From Dryas octopetala (lineage: Eukaryota > Streptophyta > Magnoliopsida > Rosales > Rosaceae): DNA of 64,000 nt. Positions 47,106-59,961 of this stretch are shown one piece after another. Below the pieces are notes generated by a model. It was not told the DNA's origin. It searched no databases and saw nothing but the letters and a program-made list of their open reading frames with translations. Numbering within the stretch: the first letter of the stretch is position 1; each line of letters starts with the position of its first letter. Location of the stretch: positions 21,493,889 through 21,557,888 of the forward strand of contig OY992836.1 of the NCBI GenBank assembly GCA_963921425.1, written 5' to 3'. The position numbers and the translations under genes were made by a program.

Positions 47106-50100
47106 ATGGCGTTTGATCAAAATTCGGTTCCCATGGAACTGAGATCGTTGAACGTAGCTCGAAATGTGGCTGAAGAGCCCCGCATTCCGCTGGCTACTAC
47201 AACTGGTCGAAACCTAGATTGTAGCCCTAACTCGGTACCTGTCTTTTACCCGGCACCGGTCTCTGAGGCTGGGTTTGTTGGCCTAGGTTATGGGAATGCA
47301 GTCCCAGGTGTGGCCACGTGGGGCCCCCGCATCCCCGTGCCGGTGGGGCATCCAGGTGTGAACCCTGCTGTTGGTATTTATAGTCCTAATTTGGGCAGTC
47401 GGGTTGCTGTCAGTGCTAGTGCTGTTGATCTACAAAGCAGTGCTACAACAACTGGTTCTGGGCCTCCTGGCTGTAGTCCGAATATGGGTAATAGGGTTGT
47501 TGGCAATGGTTTGGATCATGTTATGAATGATATGGTGGCTAGGTTTGGTTATAATCTCAATTTGGGAAATAAGGTCACTGGCACTGTTGCTGATCAGAGT
47601 GGGAATGATTTGACATCTGGGTTTGGATATATTTCCAGTTTGGGCAATCGGAGTGGTGGCAACAGTACTGATCAAGCAAGCGATGATGGTGGAGATGATT
47701 CTGCCTCTGGGAGGAAACTAAAGCTTCTATGCAGCTTTGGGGGAAAGATATTGCCCAGACCAAGCGATGGAATGCTGAGATATGTTGGAGGACAGACAAG
47801 GATTATCAGTGTTAAAAGAGATGCGAACTTCAATGAGCTAGTGCAGAAGATGGGGGATACATATGGGCAACCTGTGGTTATTAAATATCAGCTCCCTGAT
47901 GAGGACCTCGATTCACTGGTAACAGTTTCATGTCCTGATGATCTTGAAAATATGATGGATGAGTATGAGAAGTTGGCTGAGAGATCTCCAGATGGGTCAG
48001 CAAAATTGAGGTTGTTTCTGTTATCTGCTTCAGAACTTGATCCATCTGGTGTTGCACAGATTGGGGACCTACATGATAGCGGGCAGAGATATGTTGATGC
48101 TGTGAATGGGATTACTGAAGGGGGCGGTGGTGGTATCACGAGGAAGGAGAGTATAGCAAGTGGAACTTCAACACAGAATTCTGATTTTAGTGGAACTGAT
48201 GCTGTTGATAGCTCAGTTCTTGGTCAGGGGGGCATTTCTGGAACTTTATCGGCGGGCAAGTTATCACCTAAAGGGGATTTGGCTACGTCTCATGACACTG
48301 GTACAAGATTGGTATTTGCAGATCCCAACCTTGCAAGTCGGGGCATTCATATGGTTAAGTCTGGGCCCCCCCAAACATCATCTTCTCTTTCCGAGGTTGA
48401 GTTAGATAGGTCTGTGCCTGCTACAGTGTCACAGCAGCAACTAGGGTTGCAGCAACCTGGAATTGACATTCCATCTACTGCTTCTTATCTGCAAGCTTAT
48501 GTTGGTCCTCGCCAAGAAGTTATAAACCGTGCAGATTATTTTCAGCTTCCTTCCCAGATGGGTTTTCCAAATGCTCACCTTCTGGGGACTTCGGGTCCTA
48601 TATTTACCCAACAGCAATTCTGTGATAGTGGTGCTGGCATCACCCCACATCACTACAGTCCTGCAGTGCACATGACAATGACTCCCTCATCTTCTCATGT
48701 TAGTGTAAGACCAAATGTGCTTCAGCCATTGATGCAACCCCAGCAGACTCGGTTGGATCATTATGTAGATGAAAGTGCGTTTGCTCCCAGAGTTGTCCAG
48801 CTTCCTGCTGAACAAAGCTATAATCCATATCAGGTTCAGGTCCCCTCAGCAGTAGTAGGAGGTGCTTATGGCTGGCATCAGGTTCCATCACCGGAGCATA
48901 TGATTTTCCATGATGGTTTGGTATCCCACCAACAGGTAATGTATCCTGAGAATTCCAAAAGGTTGCAGGACTGTTATATGTGTCAGAAAGCGTTGCCTCA
49001 TGCACATTCTGATACTGTGGTACAGGGTCAGAGAGACGGTGGTGCAAGCCCTGGGTCCGATTCCAATTCAACTTATCATAGTCTCCAAATGGAGGATGCT
49101 TTGAGAGCTCAGCAAATGAACAGGGTTATGGTAAGTGGAGGATTGGGGGAAGGTATTGTTGGGCAGGGAGTTGAGGCTCGACCCAGGGTCCAAGGGCTAG
49201 TAGATCCTCTTGTTGGAACACCTCATTCAGAAGCAACTGGGCTCTCTCAAAATTCTGAGGCAAAACGTGAAAATGAGAGAATTAGTGTTCAACTAGTTGA
49301 TCATACGATGATTTCAGCTCCCCAGGGTGTTCTCAGGAGGGCAGGTGATCCACAGTCACCAAATGGTGCATTCATGGGCACTATTCCACAGCGCTGTCAA
49401 GACAATGCTCTTCAGAAACATTCTGTGCCAGCACAATACCAGGTTAAACAGGAAGATTTGGTTAACAATCCTGTTAATCAGGATGTGCCTCTTGTTGGAG
49501 GTACGCCTGTTCAAACTTCTGAATGCCTGGTTCATGAATCTCCAAAAGTATACCCTAACAAATTTATTGGAATTGTTCCAAAAGAAGACAATGTAGACAC
49601 TTGCATTTCATATGATCATCTGAGACAAATCGACGGGAGGATGGAAAACCTGAAGCTAAGCCCCACTGAGATTTATGTTAATAATGAGCATGGTAAGTCG
49701 CCTGTTGATACACCTAGAATGGAAGACAGCTTTGATCATAAACCACCACAAGTGGGGGGGAGGGAGGTGCCTCTAGATAATACTGTTGAAAAATTTGAAA
49801 TGAATCACTTCAAACCAACTGAAGTGCTGGCTTCTTACTCTACTGAAGTCTCACATGCGCATAATACACAGCCAGTAGAATACTTTGAGGCGGCACAACC
49901 ACCTATGTGGGGAAATCCTGAACCTTATCCACAATCAAGAATTGGATTCAATGCCCTGGATTCTTATGAATTTCAGTATGGCAACCCTGTTGTGTCCACC
50001 CATCTAACTAATAGAATTCAACCTCCTGCTGAATGGAAGGATGAGAACTTAAGATCCCAGCCCAAGATGTTACCTACTGATGTGGAAGTTATTACCTCGA

Positions 50101-52654
50101 ATGGTAATGTACCCTCTTCCTCTTCTCCACCTATGAGAACTAGTGATGTCCAGGATTCCTCAAACTCATTATTCAGCAATCAGGATCCTTGGAATTTGCG
50201 TCACGATACTCATCTTCCTCCTCCTAGACCTACCAAAATAGCATTAAAAAAAGAACCCTTTGCAATTAGGGACGCCCTGGGTGGCAATAGTGGGGAACTA
50301 AGTACAGAAATGCGAATGGAGGATGGAGGTCAGCAGCCACTAGGCAATTTGAACAAGGATCATAGTTCAGAGCATGGCCAGTCTTCCAAAGGTCAGTCAA
50401 ATGCTGATTTATTTTTAATTTATACATAAATTAATTACTTATTTAGGATGGATGTTAATTGTTTTTTGCTTCTTTGTCATAGGATCAACAGAGGAACAGA
50501 TCAAGCAAGAGCTTCAAGCTGTTGCTGAGGGTGTAGCTGCCTCAGTTTTGCAGCAAGCTACACTGTCAAATCCTGGCTTACATGATAAAGAAGAGTCTGC
50601 TTTTGAATCCAATCAAGATGAAGAGGTTCAAAACATGCAGTCACATATATTTAATTTATCTTCTGACCCTTCTCCAACTACACTTGTGCTAATTTCCATT
50701 TTCTATTTCAGGATGCCAAGACCAAAATTCCAGATAAGGCGAATCTTGGTTTTCCAGTATCAAATCGGTTGCAGGTTGAAAATTTGGTTTTCTATTTTTC
50801 CTCATTATGATGTTGTGCTGTTAACTTGTCTCATTAACCGATATGCTCTTTTGACAGATTATAAAGAACAGTGACCTTGAAGAGCTGAGAGAACTGGGTT
50901 CTGGAACCTTTGGTACTGTTTATCATGGAAAATGGAGGGGCACTGATGTTGCAATCAAACGAATCAGTGATAGGTGTTTTGCTGGGAAGCCTTCAGAACA
51001 AGAGCGCATGGTTGGTCTTTTCATTGCACTAGTTGCCAAATACTATTAATTTTTATTCATTAACACATCTCTAATTAGTCGCTATATTGTGCTTATCAGA
51101 GAAATGATTTCTGGAATGAGGCCATCAACCTTGCTGACTTGCACCACCCAAATGTGGTAGCTTTCTATGGTGTTGTTCTTGATGGCCCAGGAGGTTCTGT
51201 GGCAACAGTGACAGAGTATATGGTTAATGGTTCTCTTAGAAATGCCTTGCAGAAGAATGAGAAGTAATGTGTTTGTTTCGCTTTTTGTTTGTTGTATTAC
51301 TTTGACTGAACTTTAGTGGATGCAGTAGTTTGGTATATAATTTTCAATGTGATAAAAAGCTGATGCAAAAGTAATTACACCAGGAGTCTGGACAAGCGCA
51401 AGCGTCTCTTGATTGCAATGGATGTGGCATTTGGAATGGAGTACCTGCATGGGAGGAATATAGTGCACTTTGATTTGAAAAGTGACAACTTGCTTGTCAA
51501 TCTACGAGATCCGCACCGCCCGATATGCAAGGTAAGTGACTGGAATGCCGTTCCTTGCATTCTCGTTCTGGTCCATATTGTGGTAGACATAATCTCTCTC
51601 TTATAAAACGCCACAAACTTTTCCGAGTGCAGCATATGATTGTCAGAAGCATGTAGTTTCTGTTGACATGCTTTGTTAAAACCATTAACGAAGCTTGAGG
51701 CAGGTTCGTTGCACTGTAACAGATGCTAAAGTAGATGATATAAACTTTAATTAGAAACTTAGCTTTGTCTATGCCTTTTTCCCTTTTTTTCGGTTATAGA
51801 TACTTAATTTGATGATAAAAATTTATCTTTTTATTTTTTCAAGATGATAAAATTTATCTGGGTGATAATGATTTCTCATATGGTCTAGCATACCTCTTTT
51901 TGTTGGTCAATTTTGGGGTTTTTATTTTCAGCAGTATCATGGAAGGCACGTTTAAACTGATCTAGTGTACCATGCTGTAGTTGGTTTAAGTGTGTATTTC
52001 AAAGATTTGTGTTCACGCTTTTGCTTATGATGCCAGGTTGGTGATTTGGGCCTATCCAAGGTGAAATGCCAGACGCTGATCTCCGGTGGTGTGCGGGGAA
52101 CACTTCCATGGATGGCACCAGAACTTTTGAATGGTAGCAGTAGCCTGGTTTCTGAGAAGGTTTGTGTTTTTCTTTCTTTTAATTTTTTATTAGTTTTTCA
52201 CATATGATTGTCCCTCTCTTAAACGTGTTTTCATTTATTTAGCATTTTTTTTTTTGGGTACACTAGGTTGATGTGTTTTCGTTTGGTATCGTGATGTGGG
52301 AGCTCCTCACTGGAGAAGAACCATATGCGGATTTGCACTATGGTGCTATCATAGGTGATCTTCAACTGCTTAATAACTTGTCACTTGTATAACATGCTTA
52401 TTCCTTCAAGGTGACTCAGATTTATAGATGCTGATAGTCAGTTCTTCACATATAATGCAGGTGGTATTGTGAGCAATACATTGCGGCCACCAATCCCGGA
52501 CTCTTGTGATCAAGAATGGAAATCACTGATGGAGGGATGCTGGTCATCAGAGCCGTCTGAGAGACTGAACTTTACTGAAATTGCAAACCACTTACGTGCT
52601 ATGGCTGCAAAGATTCCTCCTAAAGCACAAAGCCAACCGCAGCAACCCTCCTAA
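47106..52654 (+). CDS. PB1-domain Raf-like MAPKKK (group B)
   Basis: This is a large plant Raf-like protein kinase of 1453 residues. Nine coding exons are 47106-50391, 50483-50625, 50712-50774, 50858-51010, 51100-51263, 51384-51531, 52037-52159, 52267-52354 and 52461-52654, all in phase. A PB1 domain lies at about residues 200-300 ([11 protein letters not shown]). About 850 low-complexity residues follow. The C-terminal kinase starts near 1165: glycine loop G-S-G-T-F-G-T-V-Y at about 1178, V-A-I-K lysine at 1198, catalytic loop [11 protein letters not shown] in place of D-F-G, and [12 protein letters not shown] and DLG variants are usual in this clade. PB1 plus C-terminal kinase matches subgroup B4, whose members activate SnRK2 kinases in osmotic stress; assignment to B4 is my inference. 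The first exon alone is 3.3 kb. Confidence 0.92.
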
Positions 52655-53410
52655 ATGATCTCAGGCAAGTTGCTTCATCATAGATGTCTGTCCCATGTCC
52701 CTGCATGTGCGTTTCAGGCTGTTGGAAGATAACTAATGTGTTTTGTTTTAATGTGATAGGGAAGTTGTTTCGATGTTCCACAGAAATTTTTAGATGTTAT
52801 AAAGTTGTCAACTCATTAGGTTTACCTTTGAATCAAGTGTTTGCTATCACGATTTGACATATATCAATACAAGCATGAGGATTGGATTGTATGCGTTTCT
52901 GTGTTGGCTTCGTTGCTTTGTTCACCAGGACTCGATCCATTTCTCATGGTCTGTGCACCAAAGGTCCAAAACAAGGATTTTCATGAATCATGGGTAATGC
53001 TTGCAGAGTTTTATGACCAGGCCTCTGACCGAACCATATCTTCTTCCCCTCCCACTTTTTTTGGTTGGCTGAAAAGACGGTACTAAACTCGAATTTTTCC
53101 ATGGAACATGAGTGCTGTGAATTTGCAATGAAAGGCCAGAGAAACGAACGCACTTGGTCAACCTTATTAAATTAGAGATCAATTTCTTAAATATGTTACC
53201 AAAATGATTGTATTTTTTCTAGTTCTATTGGTTACACTGGGGGGAGGGGATCGAACATTGACTTATTTTAATCTCAACTCATTGTTCAACCTGTATCACC
53301 ACTTGGACCAACTCTTAGAGCCGTATTTTTTCATTTAAGAAGACGCGAGTTCCTATCCTACCTATTTTAAATTCAGAAAAACAATGAAGTCTATGCTAGC
53401 TACAATTTAT
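52655..53410 (+). other. 3' UTR and downstream flank of the MAPKKK gene
   Basis: An open frame at 52841-53086 lacks any motif and is probably part of the 3' UTR. The first bases after the stop may include a 3' UTR intron, with a GT at 52668. Nothing else is supported. Confidence 0.4.
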
Positions 53411-53413
53411 TTA

Positions 53414-54229
53414 CAGTGTGTTTGGATGCAGAAGAAAAATTTGGGATTTAAAAAAGTCAGTATTTCATGCGTGGAAAATTGAAAGTTCCGTGTTTGGCCA
53501 AATTATAGGGAAATTCACAAATTACGAGAGAAATATTTGTGGAATTTACAGAGCTAAAATCCTGAGTTTAAATTCAAACAAAATAGGCGTCGTTTTACAA
53601 TTCTTATGCAAGCAGGAATTCTCTTTTCCAAGTGGGAATAAATTTGGAAATTCTAAAAAAACGAAATTACTCATAAAAACAAGCGGGACTTCCTTTTCCA
53701 TCCCACCCAAAAAAGAAACGTAGGTACATAGGTGCTTCTCTACATCTCAAAGCAGCCCAGTCCCTACAAAAATAGAAGAGAACAACAAAAACCCAAGCAG
53801 ATCAGTCACCATGGTGCTATACTGAAGAGATTTGCTAGTTTGTTTCCTTTCTCACGTATGTTAATTTTATTTCACTACAAATACTCATGTGTTCTTTTTC
53901 TCTAATTTATAATATGATTTGATGGTTAATTTATGATTTTTTTTTGGGTGAATTGAAACATGGTTCTACGAAGGATTGCAAATAAAATTTATAGGTAGAA
54001 GAACAATTATATATATATATATGTTAGCCCACAATCTGATCACAACTTACGACGGTCGGTGAACATATATATATATTCACAAACCCATGTTGTGAACATA
54101 TATATATGCTATGACATGTGTATGTTCACGGTCTGTGAACATATTAATCAATATGTGTGTGAATATACCCACCCATATTAATCAATATGGGTATATATAT
54201 ATATGTTACGACATGGGTTTGTGAGTGTG

Positions 54230-54264
<35 letters not shown>

Positions 54265-55292
54265 AACGACATGTGTTTAACGACTTTTACAGCTATAATG
54301 GCATGAAACAAGCTCATATCAATCAATATTAGCCGTGAAGCATCCCTAAGACACATGTTGATTAATATATATATATACATGCTATGACATGGGTATGTTC
54401 ACGGTCTATGAACATATTAATCAATATGTGTGTGAGTATATATACCCACCCATATTAATCAATATGGGTATATATATATATGTTACTATATGGGTCTGTG
54501 AGTATACATATCTATATATATATATATATATATATATACTGGCTCCTTCTGTTGAGGTATACCTCAACTTATTTATATTGAGGTATACCCTATTGGGGCC
54601 CACACGAGTCGTTTTATGTCGATCCGAACCGTTCAATTTTTACATCTCCATTGATAAATCATCCTTGCAAAAAATTAGCAAAATCGGAAATCATTTGCCT
54701 ATCTAACTTTGATTAAACAAATGAACGGTTTCATCGAAAATATTTGGTTCGTTCATTTGTTTTATCAAAGTTAGATAGGCAAATGATTTCCGATTTGGCT
54801 AATTTTTTGCAAGGATGATCTATCAATGGAGATGTAAAAATTGAATGGTTCGGATCGACACAAAAAAACTCGTGTGGGCCCCAACAAGGTCATACCTCAA
54901 CATAAATAAGTTGAGGTATACCTCAATATATATATATGTGTGTGTGTGTGAAAATGATATAATGGCATGAAACAAGCTCATAAGGATTTTTCCAGCTATA
55001 ATGGCATGAAACAAGCTCATATCAATCAATATTAGCCGTGAAGCATCCTTAAGACTGAGAACTCTAGCTCTTACAATTATTTAATTTTTTTTTACCACTG
55101 TACTATTTAAATTTTTAAATAACATCTGTTACCCAAACAAAGGAAATTTATAATTTTTGTTATTTTCTAAATTCTACATACATATATCCAAACAGTAGAA
55201 AATGCAATTGATGGAAATTTAATGATGAAGTTTTAAATTCCATCATTTATAAATTTCTATGAAAACTAGAATTACTTCGTCCAAACACACTG
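53414..55292. mobile_element. PIF/Harbinger-like non-autonomous element with foldback core
   Basis: The terminal inverted repeats are CAGTGTGTTTGGATG on the left and CAGTGTGTTTGGACG on the right (read inward), flanked by the 3-bp target TTA at 53411-53413 and 55293-55295. A TTA duplication fits PIF/Harbinger. The 1879-bp interior has no gene. It holds TA/TG microsatellites, two copies of a segment around ATTAATCAATATG (about 54090-54220 and 54380-54500), two copies of a segment around ATAATGGCATGAAACAAGCT (near 54295 and 55000), and a 375-bp palindrome. Short TIRs and a 3-bp target leave some doubt about the superfamily. Confidence 0.6.
54552..54926. mobile_element. 375-bp near-perfect palindrome (foldback MITE)
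   Basis: The arms of about 175 bp begin TTGAGGTATACCTCAACTTA on both strands and surround a spacer of about 22 bp. The arms differ by few bases. It sits inside the PIF-like element next to TA repeats, so any target duplication is masked. Its interior AATCGGAAATC segment resembles the palindromic MITE at 45668-46088. Confidence 0.75.
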
Positions 55293-55295
55293 TTA

Positions 55296-55958
55296 AGATT
55301 TCTTAACTGGGAAAACAAAAAATGGTAATTGCAAAATTTGGTAGATCACGCAATTCGTTTGGATATCCCACAATGAGTACATTCCTCGGTCTTCACCCTC
55401 ATCATCTTGTAAGAAATCAAAATTGCAAGCTGTTTTTGAAAGCCTGAGGAAAGCATGTAGTTTAGTTAGTTCTATTTGTCTTAAAGTCTGAGCGTCACAT
55501 TTGGACATGAACACATGATCGTGATTCGTGAGATAAAAACAAGCCCAACTTGTTAGTGTATTATTGTCTGTCTCTTCTGTTCCTTCCAAAAGAGAAAAAT
55601 ATCCAAGCAAGCGTCGTCTTTCTCAGTTTGGATCGCTGCTTTTGGGCTTTCTTTGTCACATAATGTTTCTCTGGGCGTGTGGCTTGGATGTTTACACTTA
55701 CAACACCGCGTAGCAACCGATTCGGCAAATACTATTCACTAGTCAAACCCTTTATCCATCCACAATTCCTTGTTTTGTTTTATTTCTGAAGTAGTGTTGG
55801 CTTTTTCATCATCAGCATTATACAATGAGCTCTTTCCAATTCAGAGCATCAACCCACCAACCTCCGTTTCTTTGATATTTCCTTTTTCTCTTCTATCGCC
55901 TCCCCATAAATTTAAGACTCTTCCATTCCAAGTCTTTCACCAAAGATTCTCTTCTCTT
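55296..55958 (+). other. Promoter and 5' UTR of the 185-aa gene
   Basis: No gene here. The last 200 bases are C/T-rich and stay open in frame with the downstream gene (from 55770), so an upstream start is possible. Confidence 0.4.
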
Positions 55959-56516
55959 ATGGCTACCTATGAACAGAAACCAACCTTGCTTATGAACCAC
56001 AGTTCACCCCTCAAGCAGTATGATCACGAAGGAGAAGATATGGATGGCTATGAACATGATGCTTCCGCTTGCCGTTATGGTTGTTTCAGGCTCTTTGGGT
56101 TCACATGGCAGCGGCAAAGCAATGACAATGAACGTAGATGTTTATTGCAGGAAGAAGGGAGATGCAAGGAGATGTCATGGGGAATGAAGAGACTGAACAA
56201 GGCTAAGGAGCTTACAGAAGTATTAGGCGGGCCAAAGTGGAAGACCTTCATCAGAAAGATTGGTGGATACTGCAAGAGTATGAAGCAAAAGAAGGATGGA
56301 TTGCCTGGGAAAAAGAAGCAGAAGAATAGGTTTCAGTATGATCTTCATAGTTATACTCTTAATTTTGATGGGGGCGGTGTGGGTAGAGAAGGAGATGATG
56401 GTTTGGTTCTTGATTCCTCAGCAAGGTTTGCGGCTCCTTCTTCCCATGAACAAAGTCCCATAGGCAGAGTGATTCATGAAACCGATGTATCAGCTTCCAT
56501 AGAATCCAAAGGTTAG
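55959..56516 (+). CDS. Basic plant protein with FxYDxxSYxLNFD signature
   Basis: This is a single-exon protein of 185 residues when started at M-A-T-Y-E-Q. An upstream in-frame M at 55770 would add 63 hydrophobic and basic residues that look like UTR translation. Residues 38-50 are Cys/aromatic-rich (C-R-Y-G-C-F-R-L-F-G-F-T-W). A Lys-rich region (residues 93-124) leads to F-Q-Y-D-L-H-S-Y-T-L-N-F-D at 125-137, then an acidic, disordered tail. The same signature occurs in the gene at 32918-33523. Such proteins are plant-specific and often stress-responsive; no biochemical role is known to me. Confidence 0.8.
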   Translation: MATYEQKPTLLMNHSSPLKQYDHEGEDMDGYEHDASACRYGCFRLFGFTWQRQSNDNERRCLLQEEGRCKEMSWGMKRLNKAKELTEVLGGPKWKTFIRKIGGYCKSMKQKKDGLPGKKKQKNRFQYDLHSYTLNFDGGGVGREGDDGLVLDSSARFAAPSSHEQSPIGRVIHETDVSASIESKG

Positions 56517-57268
56517 ATTGGGTGTCCTTTGTTCTCTCTTTATTTCCCATTTTGATGGATAATTTATGCTGTGTCATAAAACAGAACAGTCTGAAGTCCT
56601 TTTTCAGTTGAAATTTTGGCCTATAATTTAGAATTCGAATTGAGGGCATGCCAGGATTTAGCCGGAAATTTGTTTTTCAGAATGCTCACTCTACACAGAA
56701 GTCAGAATGTGTAATGGCAAGTGGTAATTCACACAATGTAGTGAACTGATACTAATTAATTTTCTGCAGAATGTTATACAATAAACATCTATAACTGCTA
56801 CAAACAACTGTATTTATAGCCATTCTCATCCATAGAAATTAAAAAACACAAAGCAAAAATGCTATCGAGATCCATAGAAACCTGGTACAGAAAGACACCG
56901 ATGTGTCGGGATGAGCATACCCGTCGGACGGGAAGTGATCGCCCAAAGATAGGCATCGGGCAGCAATAGTATCATTTACTAGACTAAGCTTTTACTGTAT
57001 GAGAAATTTAAGTTTCCCCAGAAAGAAATAGAATCCTTCCTTGCAGCCCATTTTCTGTATGGCCAAATATTGCTCTCTGATTGATGCTAGACTTTCATTT
57101 TTCCATAAGTGGAGGACTAGTTAGGTGTTACATTTACTTGAACCGTTGGTTGTTGATATCATCTGCATTATTTTATTTTATTTTCCAAATTACAATTGGA
57201 AAAAGCTTATAAGGTTTATAAAAGCAAAGCAAACTGATGTCAACAAAACGACCGTGTCAATTGCTCTC
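56517..57268. other. Convergent intergenic region
   Basis: It lies between the stops of the 185-aa gene (+) and the KNOX gene (-) and should hold both 3' UTRs. No other feature is visible. Confidence 0.45.
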
Positions 57269-59386
57269 TTACTTCTTGCGTTTGCTCTTCAAAACAGAAG
57301 TTGTGGAAAGGTTACTGTGCCAGTTCCTTTTTCTTTGATTTATGAACCAGTTATTGATCTGTTTCAATTGCAAGCCTGTTTCCTGCACCAACCTTGCTTT
57401 GTCTTCCTCCTACAGGAAACGAAAGAGGGTTTTAGAAGCCATTCAAAAAAATTTGCAAAAGAGAAAGCTACAATGGGATTGTATCAAACTCACTGTTGGG
57501 TAGGGCCACTTGGAATGTGATTGCCACCATGATTTTAAGACAGAAGTGGTGTCACCTGGAAGTTTCCCTGCTCTTCTCTTGCGTAGAATTTCCTCTCTAA
57601 TGTCTACAATCTTTTCCTTGTAACCCTGAGAAGCAAAGGTGATATCAGCTACGCTCTAATGCCCATCTGGCAAATATACTTAAGTCCACAGTTCATACCT
57701 GTTTCAATTCATGCTTCAATTCTTGCCTTACACGCTCCATCAAGGACCTCTCACTTTCAGTCGGAACGAGAGGACCAAATCCCATGCTATCAGGCCCATC
57801 CAGACTTCCATCATAAGAGTTGATGTCACTATCCACCTGGTCATCATCGTCGGACATTGTAGCACCTGTGCCTTCACCGGTGGATACACCTGTAAATGCA
57901 TCATATACACTGTTTATAAACTAGCCACTTATATGATGTAGATGCAGAAATACCAAAACGTAATAAATACAAATTTCACATTAGTGTAATCACTGTGCAC
58001 GCCTTTTCTCTTTATGTGAGAGATCAAATCATAACTGGTAATTCTAGACCATGTACATGAAAGAAAGTAAAGGAGGATATGCTTTTGTAAGAAGTCTCAA
58101 ACAAAAACAGTAAGACACATTGAGGATAGACCAATAACAGTGATTAAAAGGTTGTATGATTTCTTTACTTTTTTTAAGTTCTCTTTTCAATGCCTCACTA
58201 ATTAAGAAGCACTTCTTGTTGGGGTGAAAAGAAATAGAAATTACCTGTTAGGCTCTGTAGAGATTGCTCGAGCTCCCAACAAGCCATTACTGCTTCCATG
58301 GCATGAACTCGGACATGTTGTTGCAGTTGTTCTTTGAAGGAACAAAGCAATAGCACATAGTTTGTCTACATGAGAATGAGGGAAAAGGGGAAAGAAAATA
58401 TCAGATGATAAAACCCATTAATAATAAATTATGAATTATAATGTGATTGTTAAGTACATGAATAATTTAATTTTAGCTGTAGGATAGAGAACCATTTACA
58501 TCAACAAGACTTGTTATTTAGTTTGAGTATATTTGAGAATAAGATTAAAAAGAAAATGGAGAGCTTTGTGTGTACTTGAAGTTAGTAGTTGATGGCAGAA
58601 CAAATTCAAATTCCATGACATGCCAATGGTCAGATTATATCTACTAATTAATTAAGTGGGAAAATATGACAAATTAAAAGATTCTCAAAAGCACTGGAAC
58701 TGGTAAAGTTGAATAATTGGAGAATTGAACAACATGATTCCTCACTGCCACTGCAATTATATGACATTCTGATTATCAACACATCAAGCAAACACTTTTC
58801 CACCAGAATCAACTACAGAAAACACTCATAAATAAATAAATAAATAAATAATTCAGAATATTAATAAATAAAAAATTAAAATTAAACTGACCATGAATAG
58901 ATCAAGTTCTTTGTCGTCCATGACTTGATCATCACCATTCGCTCGAAGCGCCGAGTACTTGGCCACCACGCGCTGCGACTGCACGAGCTGCTCGTCGATC
59001 TTCGGCAGCTGGTCGACGGGCGTGGCGATCCTCAAGCAAGACACGTGCGCCGATACCAGCTGCTCGTACAGCGGGTGGCCGACGATGTCTGCCTTGAACC
59101 TGTTGCTCTCGCACTCGAGCTCGTCTTCTTCGTCCTCTTCGCCGCCGTCGTAGCCGCTTATCTCTCTCCGGTTCCGATCGCTGCAGTTGCTGCTCTTTCC
59201 CGAGGGCGACATGACGACGTCGTCGTTTCTGGCGTCGTGGTGGTGGAGGAAGCTGTTCTGCTGGCGAAACGACGCCGTCGCGTTGTTGAGCCACGTCGGG
59301 GCTCCGGAGAGCGGTGGCGGTTGGTCCGTCGCCGCGAAGGAGTGGAAGGCCATTTCGTGAGGGGTTTGGTGGTGGTGAAACGCCAT
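57269..59386 (-). CDS. Class II KNOX homeobox protein (KNAT3/4/5 type)
   Basis: This is a TALE homeodomain transcription factor of 359 residues. Five coding exons (complement) are 58892-59386, 58245-58365, 57699-57889, 57494-57625 and 57269-57409, all in phase. The ATG at 59386 (M-A-F-H-H-H) matches the family start; the open frame runs further upstream but is 5' UTR. The KNOX1 domain begins with [13 protein letters not shown], and KNOX2 is encoded by the end of exon 1 and exon 2. The ELK domain starts in exon 3 ([10 protein letters not shown]). The homeodomain has the three-residue P-Y-P loop and the recognition helix [11 protein letters not shown]. Class II KNOX proteins act in the nucleus with BELL partners in differentiation and secondary wall control. 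The N-terminal Gln/Pro stretch is shorter than in Arabidopsis KNAT3. Confidence 0.96.
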
Positions 59387-59953
59387 TTGAAAATTGTGAA
59401 TTGCAAAAGCGCTTTTGGTTTCAGTACTTAAAAAGGAAGAAAAAGCGTGGTCCGGACAAGCGGTTTTTGGAGTCTTAAAGAGAGAGAGAGTGTGTATGGT
59501 GTTGATAAATGAGAAAGTTGATTGAATGTGGATTAGCAATTAAGCAGGGAGAGTAGCACTGCAGAGACGGGGAGACGGAAATAAAGGGTTTGGAAAAAAG
59601 CTCTTTTTTGGGGGACGACGACTTTGTTGAGTGATGGCTAACGCCAGGACCGAGGGGGGGACGATCGGGCGGTGCGATCGTCTGACACGTGGTGTTTTTA
59701 TTGGAGGTCGTGTTAATAAGACAAAGATTGATTATTGATGATTGTAGTGTTTATAGACTTGTAGTGTCTAGCTAGTAGCTACGTGACACAGTCACATAGC
59801 CACATAGGCATATAGGCACATAGCGATTGGGTTATTTACTTGCGATTAATTTTGGTAATCACGATCGACGAATGCAATTTGTATCATCTTATCCTATTAC
59901 TTAGTTGATTATTTTTTAAATACAGTAGTTAAAATAATACAAATAGTTTATTC
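59387..59953 (-). promoter_or_regulatory. KNOX 5' UTR and proximal promoter
   Basis: On the minus strand this is upstream of the KNOX start. A GA tract near 59480-59490 and a GC-rich patch with ACACGTGG (G-box core) at about 59686-59693 are visible. The non-autonomous hAT-type element begins only about 575 bases upstream of the ATG. Confidence 0.4.
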
Positions 59954-59961
59954 CTTAGAAT

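Noticed and set aside
52841..53086. 81-codon plus-strand frame after the kinase gene
   Set aside because: No motif, and it lies where the kinase 3' UTR is expected.
53414..55292. hAT assignment of the CAGTG-ended element
   Set aside because: The 8-bp flanks (TTTATTTA and TTAAGATT) do not match, whereas the 3-bp TTA does, so PIF/Harbinger fits better.
58925..59431. Long antisense and alternate frames over KNOX exon 1
   Set aside because: They are shadows of the GC-rich KNOX coding sequence, whose frame has clear domain conservation.
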